From: Dokdonella_A sp964582225
Lineage (GTDB): Bacteria; Pseudomonadota; Gammaproteobacteria; Xanthomonadales; Rhodanobacteraceae
DNA length: 64,000 nucleotides
Assembly (NCBI GenBank): GCA_964582225.1
Contig: CAZORA010000003.1
Span: 1 to 64,000, forward strand
Reading direction: 5' to 3'
The notes beneath the pieces are model-generated. The model saw only the letters and a list, made by a program, of their open reading frames with translations. It searched no databases and was not told where the DNA came from. Shown here in pieces: positions 18,693 to 27,120 of the stretch. The stretch's first letter is position 1, and the number at the start of each line of letters is the position of its first letter. The position numbers were made by a program, and so were the translations under genes.

Positions 18693-20993
18693 ATGAGTGT
18701 CGAATCAGCAAACCCCGAACGTTCGCGTTTTCCGGCTTTCTACAAGCTTTCGGTGTCGGATCGGGTGCGCATCATCCATGAGCGCGGCTGGTTGTCCGCT
18801 GAGGACTATCAGGCGCTGGTGTCGGGCGAGCACACGCTCAAGGTGAGCAAGGCCGACAAGATGATCGAGAACGTGGTCGGCGTGATGGGCTTGCCGGTCG
18901 GGCTCGGCCTGAACTTCCTGGTCAACACGCGGGACTACGTCGTGCCGCTGGTCGTAGAGGAGCCCTCGATCGTCGCGGCACTGTCCTCGGCGGCAAAGAT
19001 CGTTCGCGGTTGCGGCGGCTTTCAAGTCGAAAGCAGCAAGCCGATCCTGATCGGCCAGGTGCAGGTGGTCGATGCGCCCAACCCGGCGCAGGCCAAGGCG
19101 GTGCTGCTGCAGCGCAAGGATGAAGTGCTGAACCTCGCCAACAGCCTGCACCCGCAAATGGTGGCGCGCGGCGGCGGGGCCAAGGATCTCGAGGTGCACC
19201 TGCACCCGCGCGCGGAAGGCGGCGACATGCTGGTGCTGCATCTCTTGGTCGACACCCGCGACGCGATGGGGGCGAACCTCGTCAATACCATGTGCGAAGG
19301 GGTCGCTGCGCTAGTTGAATCGCTGACCGGCGGACGGGTGTTTCTGCGCATCCTGTCGAATCTCGCCGACCGCGCCATGGTCCGCGCCCGCTGCGTGATC
19401 GCAGTCGAAGCGCTCGCCAGCAAGCGCTTCGCCGGTGAGGAGGTGCGCGACGGGGTGATCCTCGCCAACGAATTCGCAAGCCTCGACCCCTACCGCGCCG
19501 CGACTCACAACAAGGGCATCATGAACGGAGTCGACGCGGTGGCGCTCGCTACCGGAAACGACTGGCGCTCGATCGAGGCCGCCGCTCACGCCTACGCCGC
19601 GCGCGCCGGACGCTACACCGCGCTGACCCGCTGGTATCGCGGTGAGCGGGGCGAACTGGTCGGCGAGCTCGACATGCCGATGAAGGTCGGCATCGTCGGC
19701 GGTTCGCTGCAGTCCAACGCCACCGTGGCCCTCAACCTGCGCCTGCTCGGGGTCAAGACCGGCCGCGAGCTGGCCGAGGTGATGGGCGCGGTGGGCCTGG
19801 CGCAGAACTTCTCGGCGCTGCGCGCGCTGGTCACCGACGGCATCCAGCAGGGTCACATGACCCTGCACGCGCGCAGCGTGGCGATCGCTGCCGGCGCCGG
19901 CGCCGACATCTTCGACACCGTGGTCGACCGCCTGGTCGAAAGCGGTGAAATCAAGATTCGCAAAGCGCAGGAGATCATCGACCAGGTGCGTGGCGAGATC
20001 TCGCGCGTCGTTGCGCTCGACACCCCGCTGGTCGAAGCGACGCGCGTTCCCGATCCCGAGCGCAGCGCCTGTGGCCACGGCAAGATCATCCTGATCGGCG
20101 AGCACGCGGTGGTCTACGGCAGCCACGCAATCGCCGCGCCGGTGCCGCTTGCGGTCCACGCCACGGTGCAGGACACCCGCTCGGGCGGCGTCGACATGCT
20201 GATCCCACGCTGGCGGGTGGAATGCCGCTTCAGCCGCGATCCGGCACACCGCGATTCGTTCCAGCGTTCGCTCGGGCTGATCTTCGACAAGCTCGGTTTG
20301 ATCGAGCGCTCGCTGCACATCGAGGTGTTTCCGAGCGTGCCGCGGGCGATGGGCCTGGGCGGTTCGGCGGCGCTCGCGGTCGCCGTGATCCGTGCGCTCG
20401 ATCGTCACTTCAATCTCGGGCTCCACGACGATGAAGTGAATGCGCTGGCGTTCAGCTGCGAGGAGGTCGCGCACGGTGCTCCTTCGGGCGTCGACAACAC
20501 CGTCGCCACCTACGGCAAGCTGGTGCTGTTCAAGCGCGGCGGGCAGCCCGGCGAATCGGCGCTGGTGCAGGAACTCGCGGTGAAGCAGCCGATCCCACTG
20601 GTGATCGGCATCAGCGGCCGCGAGAGCCTGACCGCGCGCACCGTCGCCCGCGTGCGCTGCGCCTGGCAGCGCAATCCGACGCTCTACGAAGGCATTTTCC
20701 GGCAGATCGACCAGCTCGCCCTGCAGGGCGCGAAGGCGCTGCAGGGCGGCGACCTCGAGCATCTGGGCGACCTGATGAACGTCTGCCACGGCCTGCTGAA
20801 CGCGCTGCGCGTCTCCAGCCGCGAGCTGGAGGAGCTGGTGCAGATCGCCCGCGACAACGGCGCGCTTGGCGCCAAGCTCACCGGCGGCGGCGGCGGCGGC
20901 TCGATCGTCGCGCTGTGTCCGGGCAACCGCGAGCGCATCATGAACGCGATGCGCGACGCCGGCTACCAGGCGATGGGGGTCGACCTTGGCTGA
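18693..20993 (+). CDS. HMG-CoA reductase (class II) - mevalonate kinase fusion
   Basis: A single 766-residue frame carrying two enzymes. Residues about 1-430 are a class II (bacterial-type) HMG-CoA reductase: KADKMIENVVGVMGLPVGLG near 55, the nucleotide site DAMGANLVNTMCEG near 190, GGRVFLRILSNLADRA, and a C-terminal GHMTLHARS with the catalytic His near 390. Residues about 455-766 are a mevalonate kinase: GHGKIILIGEHAVVYG near 461, the ATP loop MGLGGSAALAVAV near 553, GAPSGVDNTVATYG, and the C-terminal TGGGGGGSIVALCPG near 730. The linker (VVALDTPLVEATRVPDPERS) is short and no stop or start interrupts it. The fused protein would turn HMG-CoA into phosphomevalonate. No HMG-CoA synthase was seen in the window. 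ATG at 18693 was chosen because homology begins there. Confidence 0.93.
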   Translation: MSVESANPERSRFPAFYKLSVSDRVRIIHERGWLSAEDYQALVSGEHTLKVSKADKMIENVVGVMGLPVGLGLNFLVNTRDYVVPLVVEEPSIVAALSSAAKIVRGCGGFQVESSKPILIGQVQVVDAPNPAQAKAVLLQRKDEVLNLANSLHPQMVARGGGAKDLEVHLHPRAEGGDMLVLHLLVDTRDAMGANLVNTMCEGVAALVESLTGGRVFLRILSNLADRAMVRARCVIAVEALASKRFAGEEVRDGVILANEFASLDPYRAATHNKGIMNGVDAVALATGNDWRSIEAAAHAYAARAGRYTALTRWYRGERGELVGELDMPMKVGIVGGSLQSNATVALNLRLLGVKTGRELAEVMGAVGLAQNFSALRALVTDGIQQGHMTLHARSVAIAAGAGADIFDTVVDRLVESGEIKIRKAQEIIDQVRGEISRVVALDTPLVEATRVPDPERSACGHGKIILIGEHAVVYGSHAIAAPVPLAVHATVQDTRSGGVDMLIPRWRVECRFSRDPAHRDSFQRSLGLIFDKLGLIERSLHIEVFPSVPRAMGLGGSAALAVAVIRALDRHFNLGLHDDEVNALAFSCEEVAHGAPSGVDNTVATYGKLVLFKRGGQPGESALVQELAVKQPIPLVIGISGRESLTARTVARVRCAWQRNPTLYEGIFRQIDQLALQGAKALQGGDLEHLGDLMNVCHGLLNALRVSSRELEELVQIARDNGALGAKLTGGGGGGSIVALCPGNRERIMNAMRDAGYQAMGVDLG

Positions 20994-21564
20994 GCTGCGC
21001 TCGCCGCGCGCGCCCGATCCGGTCGTATCCTTCGACGACGAACCGCTGATCCTGGTCGACTCGAACGACCGCGAGATCGGCTGCCTCGACAAGGCCGCCG
21101 CGCACGACGGCGCGGGCCGGCTGCATCGGGCGTTCTCGATCTTCCTGTTCAACTCGAGCGGCGAGCTGCTGCTGCAGCAGCGGGCCGCAGGCAAGCGCCT
21201 GTGGCCCGACTACTGGGCCAACACCTGCTGCAGTCATCCGCGCCGCGGGGAAAGCATGATCGAGGCGACGGCGAGGCGGCTGCGCGAAGAGCTCGGCCTC
21301 GAGTCCGAGCTCGAATACCTGTTCAAGTTCGAGTATCAGGCGCACTTCGGCACACTGGGCTCCGAGCACGAGCTCTGCCACGTCTTCGCCGGCCGCAGCG
21401 ACGCCGTGGCAGTGATCAACCAGAGCGAGATCGCGGCCTTGCGCTACCTGAGCCCGGCGGCGCTCGACGCGGAACTCACGGATGCGCCGGAGCGTTTCAC
21501 GCCCTGGCTGCATCTGGAGTGGGAGCGGCTCAGACGCGAGCACCCGCGCTGGCTGGGCGCCTGA
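20986..21564 (+). CDS. idi: isopentenyl-diphosphate delta-isomerase, type I
   Basis: Nudix-fold isomerase of 192 residues interconverting IPP and DMAPP, the last step needed after the mevalonate route. Seen: LVDSNDREIGCLDKAAAH, LHRAFSIFLFNSSGELLLQQRA, the active-site Cys in WANTCCSHPRRGES, the Nudix-like ATARRLREELGLESE, and the catalytic Glu region SEHELCHVFAG. The start is TTG at 20986, overlapping the end of the fused HMGR-MK gene by 8 bases. It closes the mevalonate operon and converges with the agmatine deiminase gene 13 bases further on. Confidence 0.95.
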   Translation: MAELRSPRAPDPVVSFDDEPLILVDSNDREIGCLDKAAAHDGAGRLHRAFSIFLFNSSGELLLQQRAAGKRLWPDYWANTCCSHPRRGESMIEATARRLREELGLESELEYLFKFEYQAHFGTLGSEHELCHVFAGRSDAVAVINQSEIAALRYLSPAALDAELTDAPERFTPWLHLEWERLRREHPRWLGA

Positions 21565-21577
21565 GCCCAGCCGCCAG

Positions 21578-22618
21578 TCAGACGCTCGCGAGCAGGCCGG
21601 CGGGCAGCTGCATCGTCAGGCAGTGCACGCTGCCGTTCTGCCAGATGAAAGGGCGCGCGTCGACCTGCACGACTTCGCGCCCGGGATGGGCGCGGGCGAT
21701 CACTTCGGCCGCGCGGCGATCGGCGGGATCGCCGTAGGCGGGAGCGATCACACCGCCGTTGACGATCAGATAGTTGGCGTAGGAGGCCGGCAGGCGTCGA
21801 CCTTCGTCGACGATCGGCCGCGCCCAGGGCAGGGCGTGCAGGCGCCACGGCCGCCCTTGCGGGTCGCGCAGCGCGGCCAGCTCCTCGGCCATGCGCGAGA
21901 GCTCGGCGTGGTGTGAATCGGCCGGGTCGTCGCAGGCCTGGTAGACGATGACGCCGTCCGGCGCGAAGCGGGCGAGGGTGTCGACGTGGGCGTCGGTATC
22001 GTCGCCTTCGAGCTCGCCGTGCTCGAGCCAGAGCACGCCGGATAGGCGAAATGCCGCCGCCAGGCGCGCCTCGATCTGGCTGCGGTCGAGCTGCGGATGG
22101 CGTTCGGACAGGCAGCGCCAAGTGCTCAGCAGATTGCCCGCGCCGTCGGACTCGATCGCGCCACCCTCCATGGCGAAGTCGATCCGTTCATACGCCACAG
22201 TGCGGAACAGGCCCATTGCGACCAGATTCTCGACCAGACGATCGTCGCGGCTCGCGCCATACTTGCCGCCCCATCCCGTGAAGCGGAAATCGAGCAGGCG
22301 GTGGCCCTCGGCACCGACCAGGCTCAGCGGGCCCGAATCACGCAGCCAGGTGTCGTCATAGGTGACCTCGATGAAGCGCAGCCGCGTTTCATCGAGGCCG
22401 CGTCCCGCCAGCAAGTCTCGGGCGCGCTCCCGCACCCGCGAGTCCGCCACGCAGATCAGCAGTGGCTCGAAGCGGGAGATGGCGGCGGCGAGCTCGACGT
22501 AGGCCGCCTCGACGCGCGCGAGACGCGACGCCCAGTCGGTGCCGGCGTGGGGCCAGGCGATCAGGACCGCGTCCTGCGCCTCCCATTCCGCCGGCAGGCG
22601 CCACGCGGTCGAACTCAT
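21578..22618 (-). CDS. aguA: agmatine deiminase
   Basis: Guanidino-group modifying enzyme of 346 residues hydrolysing agmatine to N-carbamoylputrescine and ammonia. Typical motifs: MSSTAWRLPAEWEAQDAVLIAWPH at the N-terminus (bacterial AguA begins with such a PAEW-QD-WP block), DDTWLRDSGPLSLV, AMEGGAIESDG, HGELEGDDTDAHVDTLARF, and the catalytic Cys in NGSVHCLTMQLP at the C-terminus. It feeds the amidase encoded at 13322-14212. The ATG is at 22618, only 3 bases after the stop of the next upstream gene (22622), so the two are probably co-transcribed. Confidence 0.94.
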   Translation of the reverse strand: MSSTAWRLPAEWEAQDAVLIAWPHAGTDWASRLARVEAAYVELAAAISRFEPLLICVADSRVRERARDLLAGRGLDETRLRFIEVTYDDTWLRDSGPLSLVGAEGHRLLDFRFTGWGGKYGASRDDRLVENLVAMGLFRTVAYERIDFAMEGGAIESDGAGNLLSTWRCLSERHPQLDRSQIEARLAAAFRLSGVLWLEHGELEGDDTDAHVDTLARFAPDGVIVYQACDDPADSHHAELSRMAEELAALRDPQGRPWRLHALPWARPIVDEGRRLPASYANYLIVNGGVIAPAYGDPADRRAAEVIARAHPGREVVQVDARPFIWQNGSVHCLTMQLPAGLLASV

Positions 22619-22621
22619 CGA

Positions 22622-22942
22622 TCAGCTGCTCGTGCCGGCGACGCTGGCGTCGATGACGCTGTGGATCACATGCGAGCGTTCGAAGTAGACAGTGAACCCG
22701 CTGTACTTCCAGCGATTGATCGGCGGGTGCCGCGGGCTGTCGCCGCCGGCGGTCGGCAGCTTGGCACTGGGCGCGCCGAAGCGCCGCTCGACCTGGGCCA
22801 TGCTCATGCCGCGGGTAGGCAGGGCGCCACGATAGGCGCTGCCGTCGGAGGGTGTCGCCAGGGTCTGCGCCGAAGCCGGCGAAGCGAGCAGAAGCGCCAG
22901 CGCACAGGCCGACGCGGCGAGCAGAACGTGCTTGAAGTGCAT
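22622..22942 (-). CDS. small periplasmic protein, BamE/SmpA-like
   Basis: 106 residues with a clear Sec signal (LLAASACALALLLASPASAQ). The mature part, RGMSMAQVERRFGAPSAK followed by INRWKYSGFTVYFERSHVIHSVI, has the pattern of the SmpA/BamE-like fold: a short 'M-x-x-V-x-x-x-F-G-x-P' helix, then beta strands ending in a conserved W-x-Y and a final hydrophobic strand. I infer the fold from this pattern only. It lies immediately upstream of the agmatine deiminase gene on the same strand. Its promoter should be in the 153 bases after the rpmJ terminator. Confidence 0.65.
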   Translation of the reverse strand: MHFKHVLLAASACALALLLASPASAQTLATPSDGSAYRGALPTRGMSMAQVERRFGAPSAKLPTAGGDSPRHPPINRWKYSGFTVYFERSHVIHSVIDASVAGTSS

Positions 22943-23047
22943 GACACAACCCCTTGTTCTGTCAGGAAAGCGCGCCTGCGAACCGCGCGCAGGGGACGTT
23001 GTAGCAAAATCACGCTCCGAGCGCCAGAAAATCCCGCCACGAACAGC

Positions 23048-23074
23048 AAAAAGGGCCGCTCAGCGGCCCTTTTT
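23048..23074. terminator. bidirectional rho-independent terminator
   Basis: A perfect inverted repeat: AAAAAGGGCCGC, loop TCA, GCGGCCCTTTTT, so a GC-rich stem is flanked by an A-run on one side and a T-run on the other. On the minus strand it lies 22 bases past the rpmJ stop and is the expected end of that transcript. Confidence 0.85.
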
Positions 23075-23095
23075 GCGCGTGTGCCTGTGCGCGGC

Positions 23096-23221
23096 TCAGC
23101 GCTGACGCGCCTTGAACCGCGGGTTGCTCTTGCAGATCACGAACACCTTGCCGCGGCGACGCACGACCTTGCAATCGCGATGGCGGGTTTTCGCGGACTT
23201 CAGCGACGACAGGACTTTCAT
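23096..23221 (-). CDS. rpmJ: 50S ribosomal protein L36 (bL36), two-Cys form
   Basis: A 41-codon gene. The product begins MKVLSSLKSAKTRHRDCKVV and ends VICKSNPRFKARQR, which is ribosomal protein L36 of the YkgO-like type: it keeps two cysteines (in RDCK and VICK) instead of the complete zinc-ribbon set of the 38-residue RpmJ. This is the version found in xanthomonads. The ATG at 23221 is followed by a very basic small protein and a strong terminator at 23048-23074, so the gene is probably monocistronic. It is not linked to an spc ribosomal operon here, as expected for this form. Confidence 0.93.
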   Translation of the reverse strand: MKVLSSLKSAKTRHRDCKVVRRRGKVFVICKSNPRFKARQR

Positions 23222-23398
23222 GACACGCCTCGGTAAACCAATGAAATCAAGCCGGCCATTCTACACGAGTCAGTCGCCGCGTGCCAAGCTGAGCTGAATT
23301 CGACTGGCTGGACCCGACCTGCTTCGGCGTGTTCCGGCCCATGCGCAATTTACGCTGCACCCCGAGCTCGGCGCGAGGCCTTGCCGCGGAATCCAGCG

Positions 23399-25162
23399 CT
23401 ACAGCCCGCAGTCGACGTGGGGCACGCCAAGGTAGGTCAGTTCGAGGCTTCCCTGGCGACCCGCGCTGGGACCGCTGAAGAACTGATAGCTGAGCGTCGC
23501 CTTGCCGCAGCTGTGGAAATGGATGGCGGCATTGCCCACCTGTTCGGTCAGCGGCGGCGGCACCACATGCTGCAGGAACAGCCCGCCGGTCGAGTCGAAA
23601 ATGCCGATGTCTTCGATCGAAGTGAAGTCCGCCGCGGGTATCGCTTGCATGCTGTACCAGTGCTGGCCGTTGAAACCGGCGTCAGGGTCGGCGCCCGGCA
23701 GGAAGGTGTACCAGGTGGCAAAGAACACATTCTCCGTCGGGTCCACGTCGAAGAGGAAACCCTGATTCGTGTTCGCGACGATATCCGCCCAGGCGCCGGA
23801 CAGGAGCTGGCGACCTGGAGCGCCGCTGTCGCCCTCGGGCCTGCAGTTGCCAGCCGACAGGAGTCGCGTCAGCGGAATGGTGCTGGCGGACTCGCTGCCG
23901 TCGAAGCTGTAGGAAAGACTGGCGTGGGTGCAGTCGCTCACCAGCATGCGCGCGGTGCCCAGCCGGACCCGCTCGACCGCTTGATTGCTGTCGAAGGAAC
24001 CGCCGCGGTAGCCATAGATTTCGAGCGAAGCGCCCTGATCTTCGCGGCCGGCATGACCCTCGACGGTGTACCAGCGCTGCGCGCCGGTCGAGCTGTAGGT
24101 GAACCAGGTCGCAAACAGCAGGGCGGTACCCGGATCGATCATGTCCGGGAACACATCGAGCAGAAAGCCTTGGGCTCCTGCCTGGTCAAAAGCCCAGGAG
24201 CCCGCAAGGCCGTGCTGATTCAGGTTCACCTGTGCAGCGGGGGCGATGCAGCTCCGATGCCAGGGCGTTTCCCCGGTCGCGACGTCCCAGTCGGAGTTCT
24301 CCGAAACCGTCAGCGAGTTCGGGCAGAGCGCCGAGCGGCGCGTCAGAATGCCGGATTCCATCCACCAGGTCAGGTTGCTGGTCTCGGGTACCTCGGGTAC
24401 TGCGCCGCTGAGCTGGTTCCAGGACACATCGAGCTGGCGCAGGCTCACCAGCCCGGCCAGCGAGGGAATCGCTCCGCTGAGCCGATTGCCCTTGACCTGA
24501 AAAACCCGCAGCTTGCTCAAGCCATCGAGTGAGGGAATCGAACCGCTGAGTCGGTTTTCATGGGCCCAGAATCCCGCAAGGTTCGCCAGTCCGGCGAGCG
24601 GCGGGATCTCGCCGTCGAGCTGGTTACCGTAAACCCAGAGATAGACGAGCTTGCCCAGTCCTTCGAGCGAGGGGATCGCGCCGCTCAGCTGGTTGCCGCC
24701 GACGTGGAAATACTGGAGTTCCGTGAGCCCTTGGAGCGGCGGGATCGAACCACTCAGCTGATTGCTTCCAGCATCGAAATTGACGAGGTTCTGCAGCCCC
24801 TCCAGCGGAGGAATCGAACCGCCGAGTCGATTTTCGTAAAGCAGCAGGTCGGAAAGACCCGCCAGCGTCTGCAGAGATGCCGGAAGGCTCCCGGTCAGAT
24901 TGTTCTGCTGCAGCCGCAGTTCCCGCACATGCTCACCGGCTGCATCGCAGACGACTCCGCTCCACTCGCATTCGCTGCCTGCCGCACCGCCCCAGCCGTC
25001 GTTGCGCAACCAGCCCTCGCCGTTGCCGGAGGCATACAGATCGAGCAAGGTCTGGCGCTCGCCTGCCGGAATGGCCGCGAAAGCGTGGGATGCGGCGAAG
25101 CCGCAAGTCAGCGAAGCCAGCAGTCCGCCAAGCATGCGGCGGCGTAATTTCCAGATCTGCAT
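23399..25162 (-). CDS. secreted leucine-rich-repeat protein with two C-terminal beta domains
   Basis: About 587 residues. A signal peptide (MLGGLLASLTCGFAASHAFA) is followed by a plant-type LRR N-cap (RQTLLDLYASGNGEGW ... CEWSGVVCD). About eight LRRs of the plant extracellular class follow, repeatedly reading NQLSGSIPPLQGL or NRLSGAIPSLAGL. After residue 300 there are two copies of a roughly 120-residue domain with GSWAFDQAGAQGFLLDV / GAWADIVANTNQGFLFDV and ATWFTYSSTGAQRWYTVEG / ATWYTFLPGADPDAGFNGQH. The last domain ends with Cys. It is probably exported and binds protein or sugar; no enzyme motif was seen. I chose ATG at 25162 because a GAGG ribosome site precedes it; the ATG five codons upstream lacks one. 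Confidence 0.8.
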   Translation of the reverse strand: MQIWKLRRRMLGGLLASLTCGFAASHAFAAIPAGERQTLLDLYASGNGEGWLRNDGWGGAAGSECEWSGVVCDAAGEHVRELRLQQNNLTGSLPASLQTLAGLSDLLLYENRLGGSIPPLEGLQNLVNFDAGSNQLSGSIPPLQGLTELQYFHVGGNQLSGAIPSLEGLGKLVYLWVYGNQLDGEIPPLAGLANLAGFWAHENRLSGSIPSLDGLSKLRVFQVKGNRLSGAIPSLAGLVSLRQLDVSWNQLSGAVPEVPETSNLTWWMESGILTRRSALCPNSLTVSENSDWDVATGETPWHRSCIAPAAQVNLNQHGLAGSWAFDQAGAQGFLLDVFPDMIDPGTALLFATWFTYSSTGAQRWYTVEGHAGREDQGASLEIYGYRGGSFDSNQAVERVRLGTARMLVSDCTHASLSYSFDGSESASTIPLTRLLSAGNCRPEGDSGAPGRQLLSGAWADIVANTNQGFLFDVDPTENVFFATWYTFLPGADPDAGFNGQHWYSMQAIPAADFTSIEDIGIFDSTGGLFLQHVVPPPLTEQVGNAAIHFHSCGKATLSYQFFSGPSAGRQGSLELTYLGVPHVDCGL

Positions 25163-25492
25163 CGGGACCTCGATCATCGCTGTGTCCCCGCGCGAACCCG
25201 GCCGGTGACGTGGTCATTGCGTGAAACGCCGGGCACGTTAGCCCTTGTGCGCAGCGCAAGAGGGAAATCCGAACCGCCAACCCGCGGTTCGGAGCGATCG
25301 AAAGGGCGACTCGGGGCTCCGACGTGCTTGCCCTTTCCCCTGGAATTCTGCCCGATCCCGCTGACGCTTGGTACACCACGATCGGCGCCCACGTCAAGAA
25401 AATCCGACCGGGCACGCGAGGTGGAGCCTGCGACGTCTGCGGCGCGCTGGATGAAGCAAGTTGTCGGCCAGCGTGTGGCTCGTCGATGATCT
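25163..25492. other. intergenic region with hairpin
   Basis: No gene recognised. It must contain the promoter of the LRR gene and the end of the five-gene cluster on the right. A 9-bp perfect inverted repeat (TCCGAACCG at 25268-25276, CGGTTCGGA at 25285-25293, loop of 8) is followed on the minus strand by only a short T-run (TTT), so it is at best a weak terminator. Confidence 0.4.
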
Positions 25493-26407
25493 TCAGCCGA
25501 TGCCGAGGTCGCGCAGCAGCACGAAGCCGAGCGCGATCAGCAGCATGGCCAGCGGGTAGAGGCTCGCGCGGTCGAACAGCCGTGCGGCAAGGCGGCCGTC
25601 GCCGCTGCGCAGCAGGCGCAGGCCGGGCAGGAGCAACAGCACGACACCGACGATCAGGCTCAGGAGGAGATAGGGCCAACCCAGGTCGAGCGGAGACATC
25701 GCCGGCAGCAGGAGCGAGAGGGCGACCGTGAGGATCAGCGCGATCACGACCAGGCGTCCGGCGGTCTGCGGACCGAAGGTGACCGGAATCGTGCGCGCGC
25801 CGATGCGGCGGTCTTCCTCGACGTCGTTCCAGTCGGCCGGGATGTTCTGGCCGCCGATTTCCCAGCACATGACCCAGACGACCATCAGGGTCAGCAGGGC
25901 CGGGTCGGGCCTCGGCACGACGACCAGCACCGCGCCGATCGGGCCGAGAGACTTGACCAGGCCGCTGACGAATACCCGCCACCAGCCGATCTTGAGCAGC
26001 CGGCAGTAGAGGGCTTCGAGCAGCGGTGCGGCGATCACCACGATCAGCAGCCAGGGGTTCAGCAGCCAGGCGCCGACCAGGGTGAGCGCGTACCAGAAGC
26101 CGAACCAGGCGAGCCCGTTGCGAACGCCGAGCAGGCGGCGCGCCAGCGGATAGCGCAGCGCCGAGGCTTCGACCGAATAGCCCTCGTTGAGCTCGCCGTC
26201 GGTAAATTTCTCGCGGTCGGCCTCGAGGCCGACCAGGTCGTTCAGGGCGTAGATCGCGGTGTAGCCCGCAAATCCGGTCAGCAGCGCCAGCGCGATCACC
26301 TGCCCGCTCGGAAACGCGCCGAGCCAGAGCAGGGCGGCGAAGGCTGGCAGGGCGATATCGAGCACCCCGTGGGTCGAGCGCGACAGCGCGAGGTAGGGCT
26401 GCAGCAT
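25493..26407 (-). CDS. UbiA-family prenyltransferase
   Basis: Integral membrane protein of 304 residues with about nine hydrophobic segments. The family's first Asp-rich motif is present in variant form (YALNDLVGLEADRE, giving NDxxxxxxD), and the second as ADWNDVEEDRRIGARTIPV (DxxxD-type), both on cytosolic loops that bind Mg-prenyl diphosphate. It would transfer a prenyl chain to a ring or alcohol acceptor. It closely follows the UbiG-type gene (2 bases between stop and start) and ends the five-gene minus-strand cluster. In ebo clusters a UbiA homologue (EboC) accompanies a sugar-phosphate-cyclase-like EboD, and the same pairing exists here. The acceptor is unknown; classical UbiA (4-hydroxybenzoate) is less likely because of the context. 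Confidence 0.85.
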   Translation of the reverse strand: MLQPYLALSRSTHGVLDIALPAFAALLWLGAFPSGQVIALALLTGFAGYTAIYALNDLVGLEADREKFTDGELNEGYSVEASALRYPLARRLLGVRNGLAWFGFWYALTLVGAWLLNPWLLIVVIAAPLLEALYCRLLKIGWWRVFVSGLVKSLGPIGAVLVVVPRPDPALLTLMVVWVMCWEIGGQNIPADWNDVEEDRRIGARTIPVTFGPQTAGRLVVIALILTVALSLLLPAMSPLDLGWPYLLLSLIVGVVLLLLPGLRLLRSGDGRLAARLFDRASLYPLAMLLIALGFVLLRDLGIG

Positions 26408-26409
26408 GC

Positions 26410-27120
26410 TTATCCCCGCTTGCGATAGCTCTGCATGTAGTTGACGTCTTCGCGGCTGGCGGCGACCCGGAAGCGCCGGGTGAAGGGGTTGTAGATCAGG
26501 CTGGCGCTGCGCACGTATTCGAGCCCGCTCGCTTCCGCCCAGCGGCGCAGTTCGCTCGGGCGCACCAGCTTCTCGTAGCTGTGGGTGCCGCGCGGCAGGA
26601 TGCGCAGGATGTATTCGCCGCCGATGATCGCGAACAGCCAGGCCTTCGGCGTGCGGTTGATGGTGGAGAAAAAGGCCTTGCCGCCGGGTTTCAGCAGGCG
26701 GGTGCAGGCGGCGACGATCGCCGACGGATCGGGCACGTGCTCGATCATCTCGAGGCAGGTCACCACGTCGAAGCTGCCGGCTTCCTGTTCGGCGAGCTGC
26801 TCGACGGTCTGCAGGCGGTAGTCGATGTCGAGCCCGCCCTGGCGAGCATGCTGGCGCGCCACTTCGATGCTGCGCGGCGACTGGTCGATGCCGATCACGC
26901 GGGCGCCTGCCTTGGCGAGGGTTTCGGTCAGGATACCGCCGCCGCAGCCGACGTCGACGGTCTTGGGCTGCGCGACCTCGACGTCGTCGAGAATGAAGCG
27001 GCTGCGCAGCGGGTTGATGACGTGCAGCATGCCCATCTTGCCCGTCGGGTCCCACCACAGCTGCGAGACGTGCTCGAACTTGCGGATTTCTTCTTCGTCA
27101 ACGTTGGCTGGCGCGTTCAT
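26410..27120 (-). CDS. UbiG-type SAM-dependent O-methyltransferase
   Basis: 236 residues, closely resembling ubiquinone O-methyltransferase UbiG: EIRKFEHVSQLWWDPTGKMGMLHVINPLR (the UbiG N-terminal block), SAM motif I TVDVGCGGGILTETLAKAG, IEVARQHAR, SFDVVTCLEMIEHVPDP, and TINRTPKAWLFAIIGGEYILR, a membrane-associating segment of UbiG. By sequence alone I would call it UbiG. Its place inside the cyclase/prenyltransferase cluster, overlapping the cyclase gene by 23 bases, leaves open whether it serves ubiquinone or the product of this cluster. The start ATG at 27120 (MNAPANVDEEEI) fits the family length. Confidence 0.85.
   Translation of the reverse strand: MNAPANVDEEEIRKFEHVSQLWWDPTGKMGMLHVINPLRSRFILDDVEVAQPKTVDVGCGGGILTETLAKAGARVIGIDQSPRSIEVARQHARQGGLDIDYRLQTVEQLAEQEAGSFDVVTCLEMIEHVPDPSAIVAACTRLLKPGGKAFFSTINRTPKAWLFAIIGGEYILRILPRGTHSYEKLVRPSELRRWAEASGLEYVRSASLIYNPFTRRFRVAASREDVNYMQSYRKRG

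Noticed and set aside
19311..21194. 627-codon minus-strand open frame opposite the HMGR-MK gene
   Set aside because: Antisense to a gene with two complete enzyme domains; composition typical of a shadow frame.
25268..25293. Hairpin as a terminator for the UbiA-type gene
   Set aside because: Good 9-bp stem but only a TTT run follows and it lies 200 bases past the stop codon.
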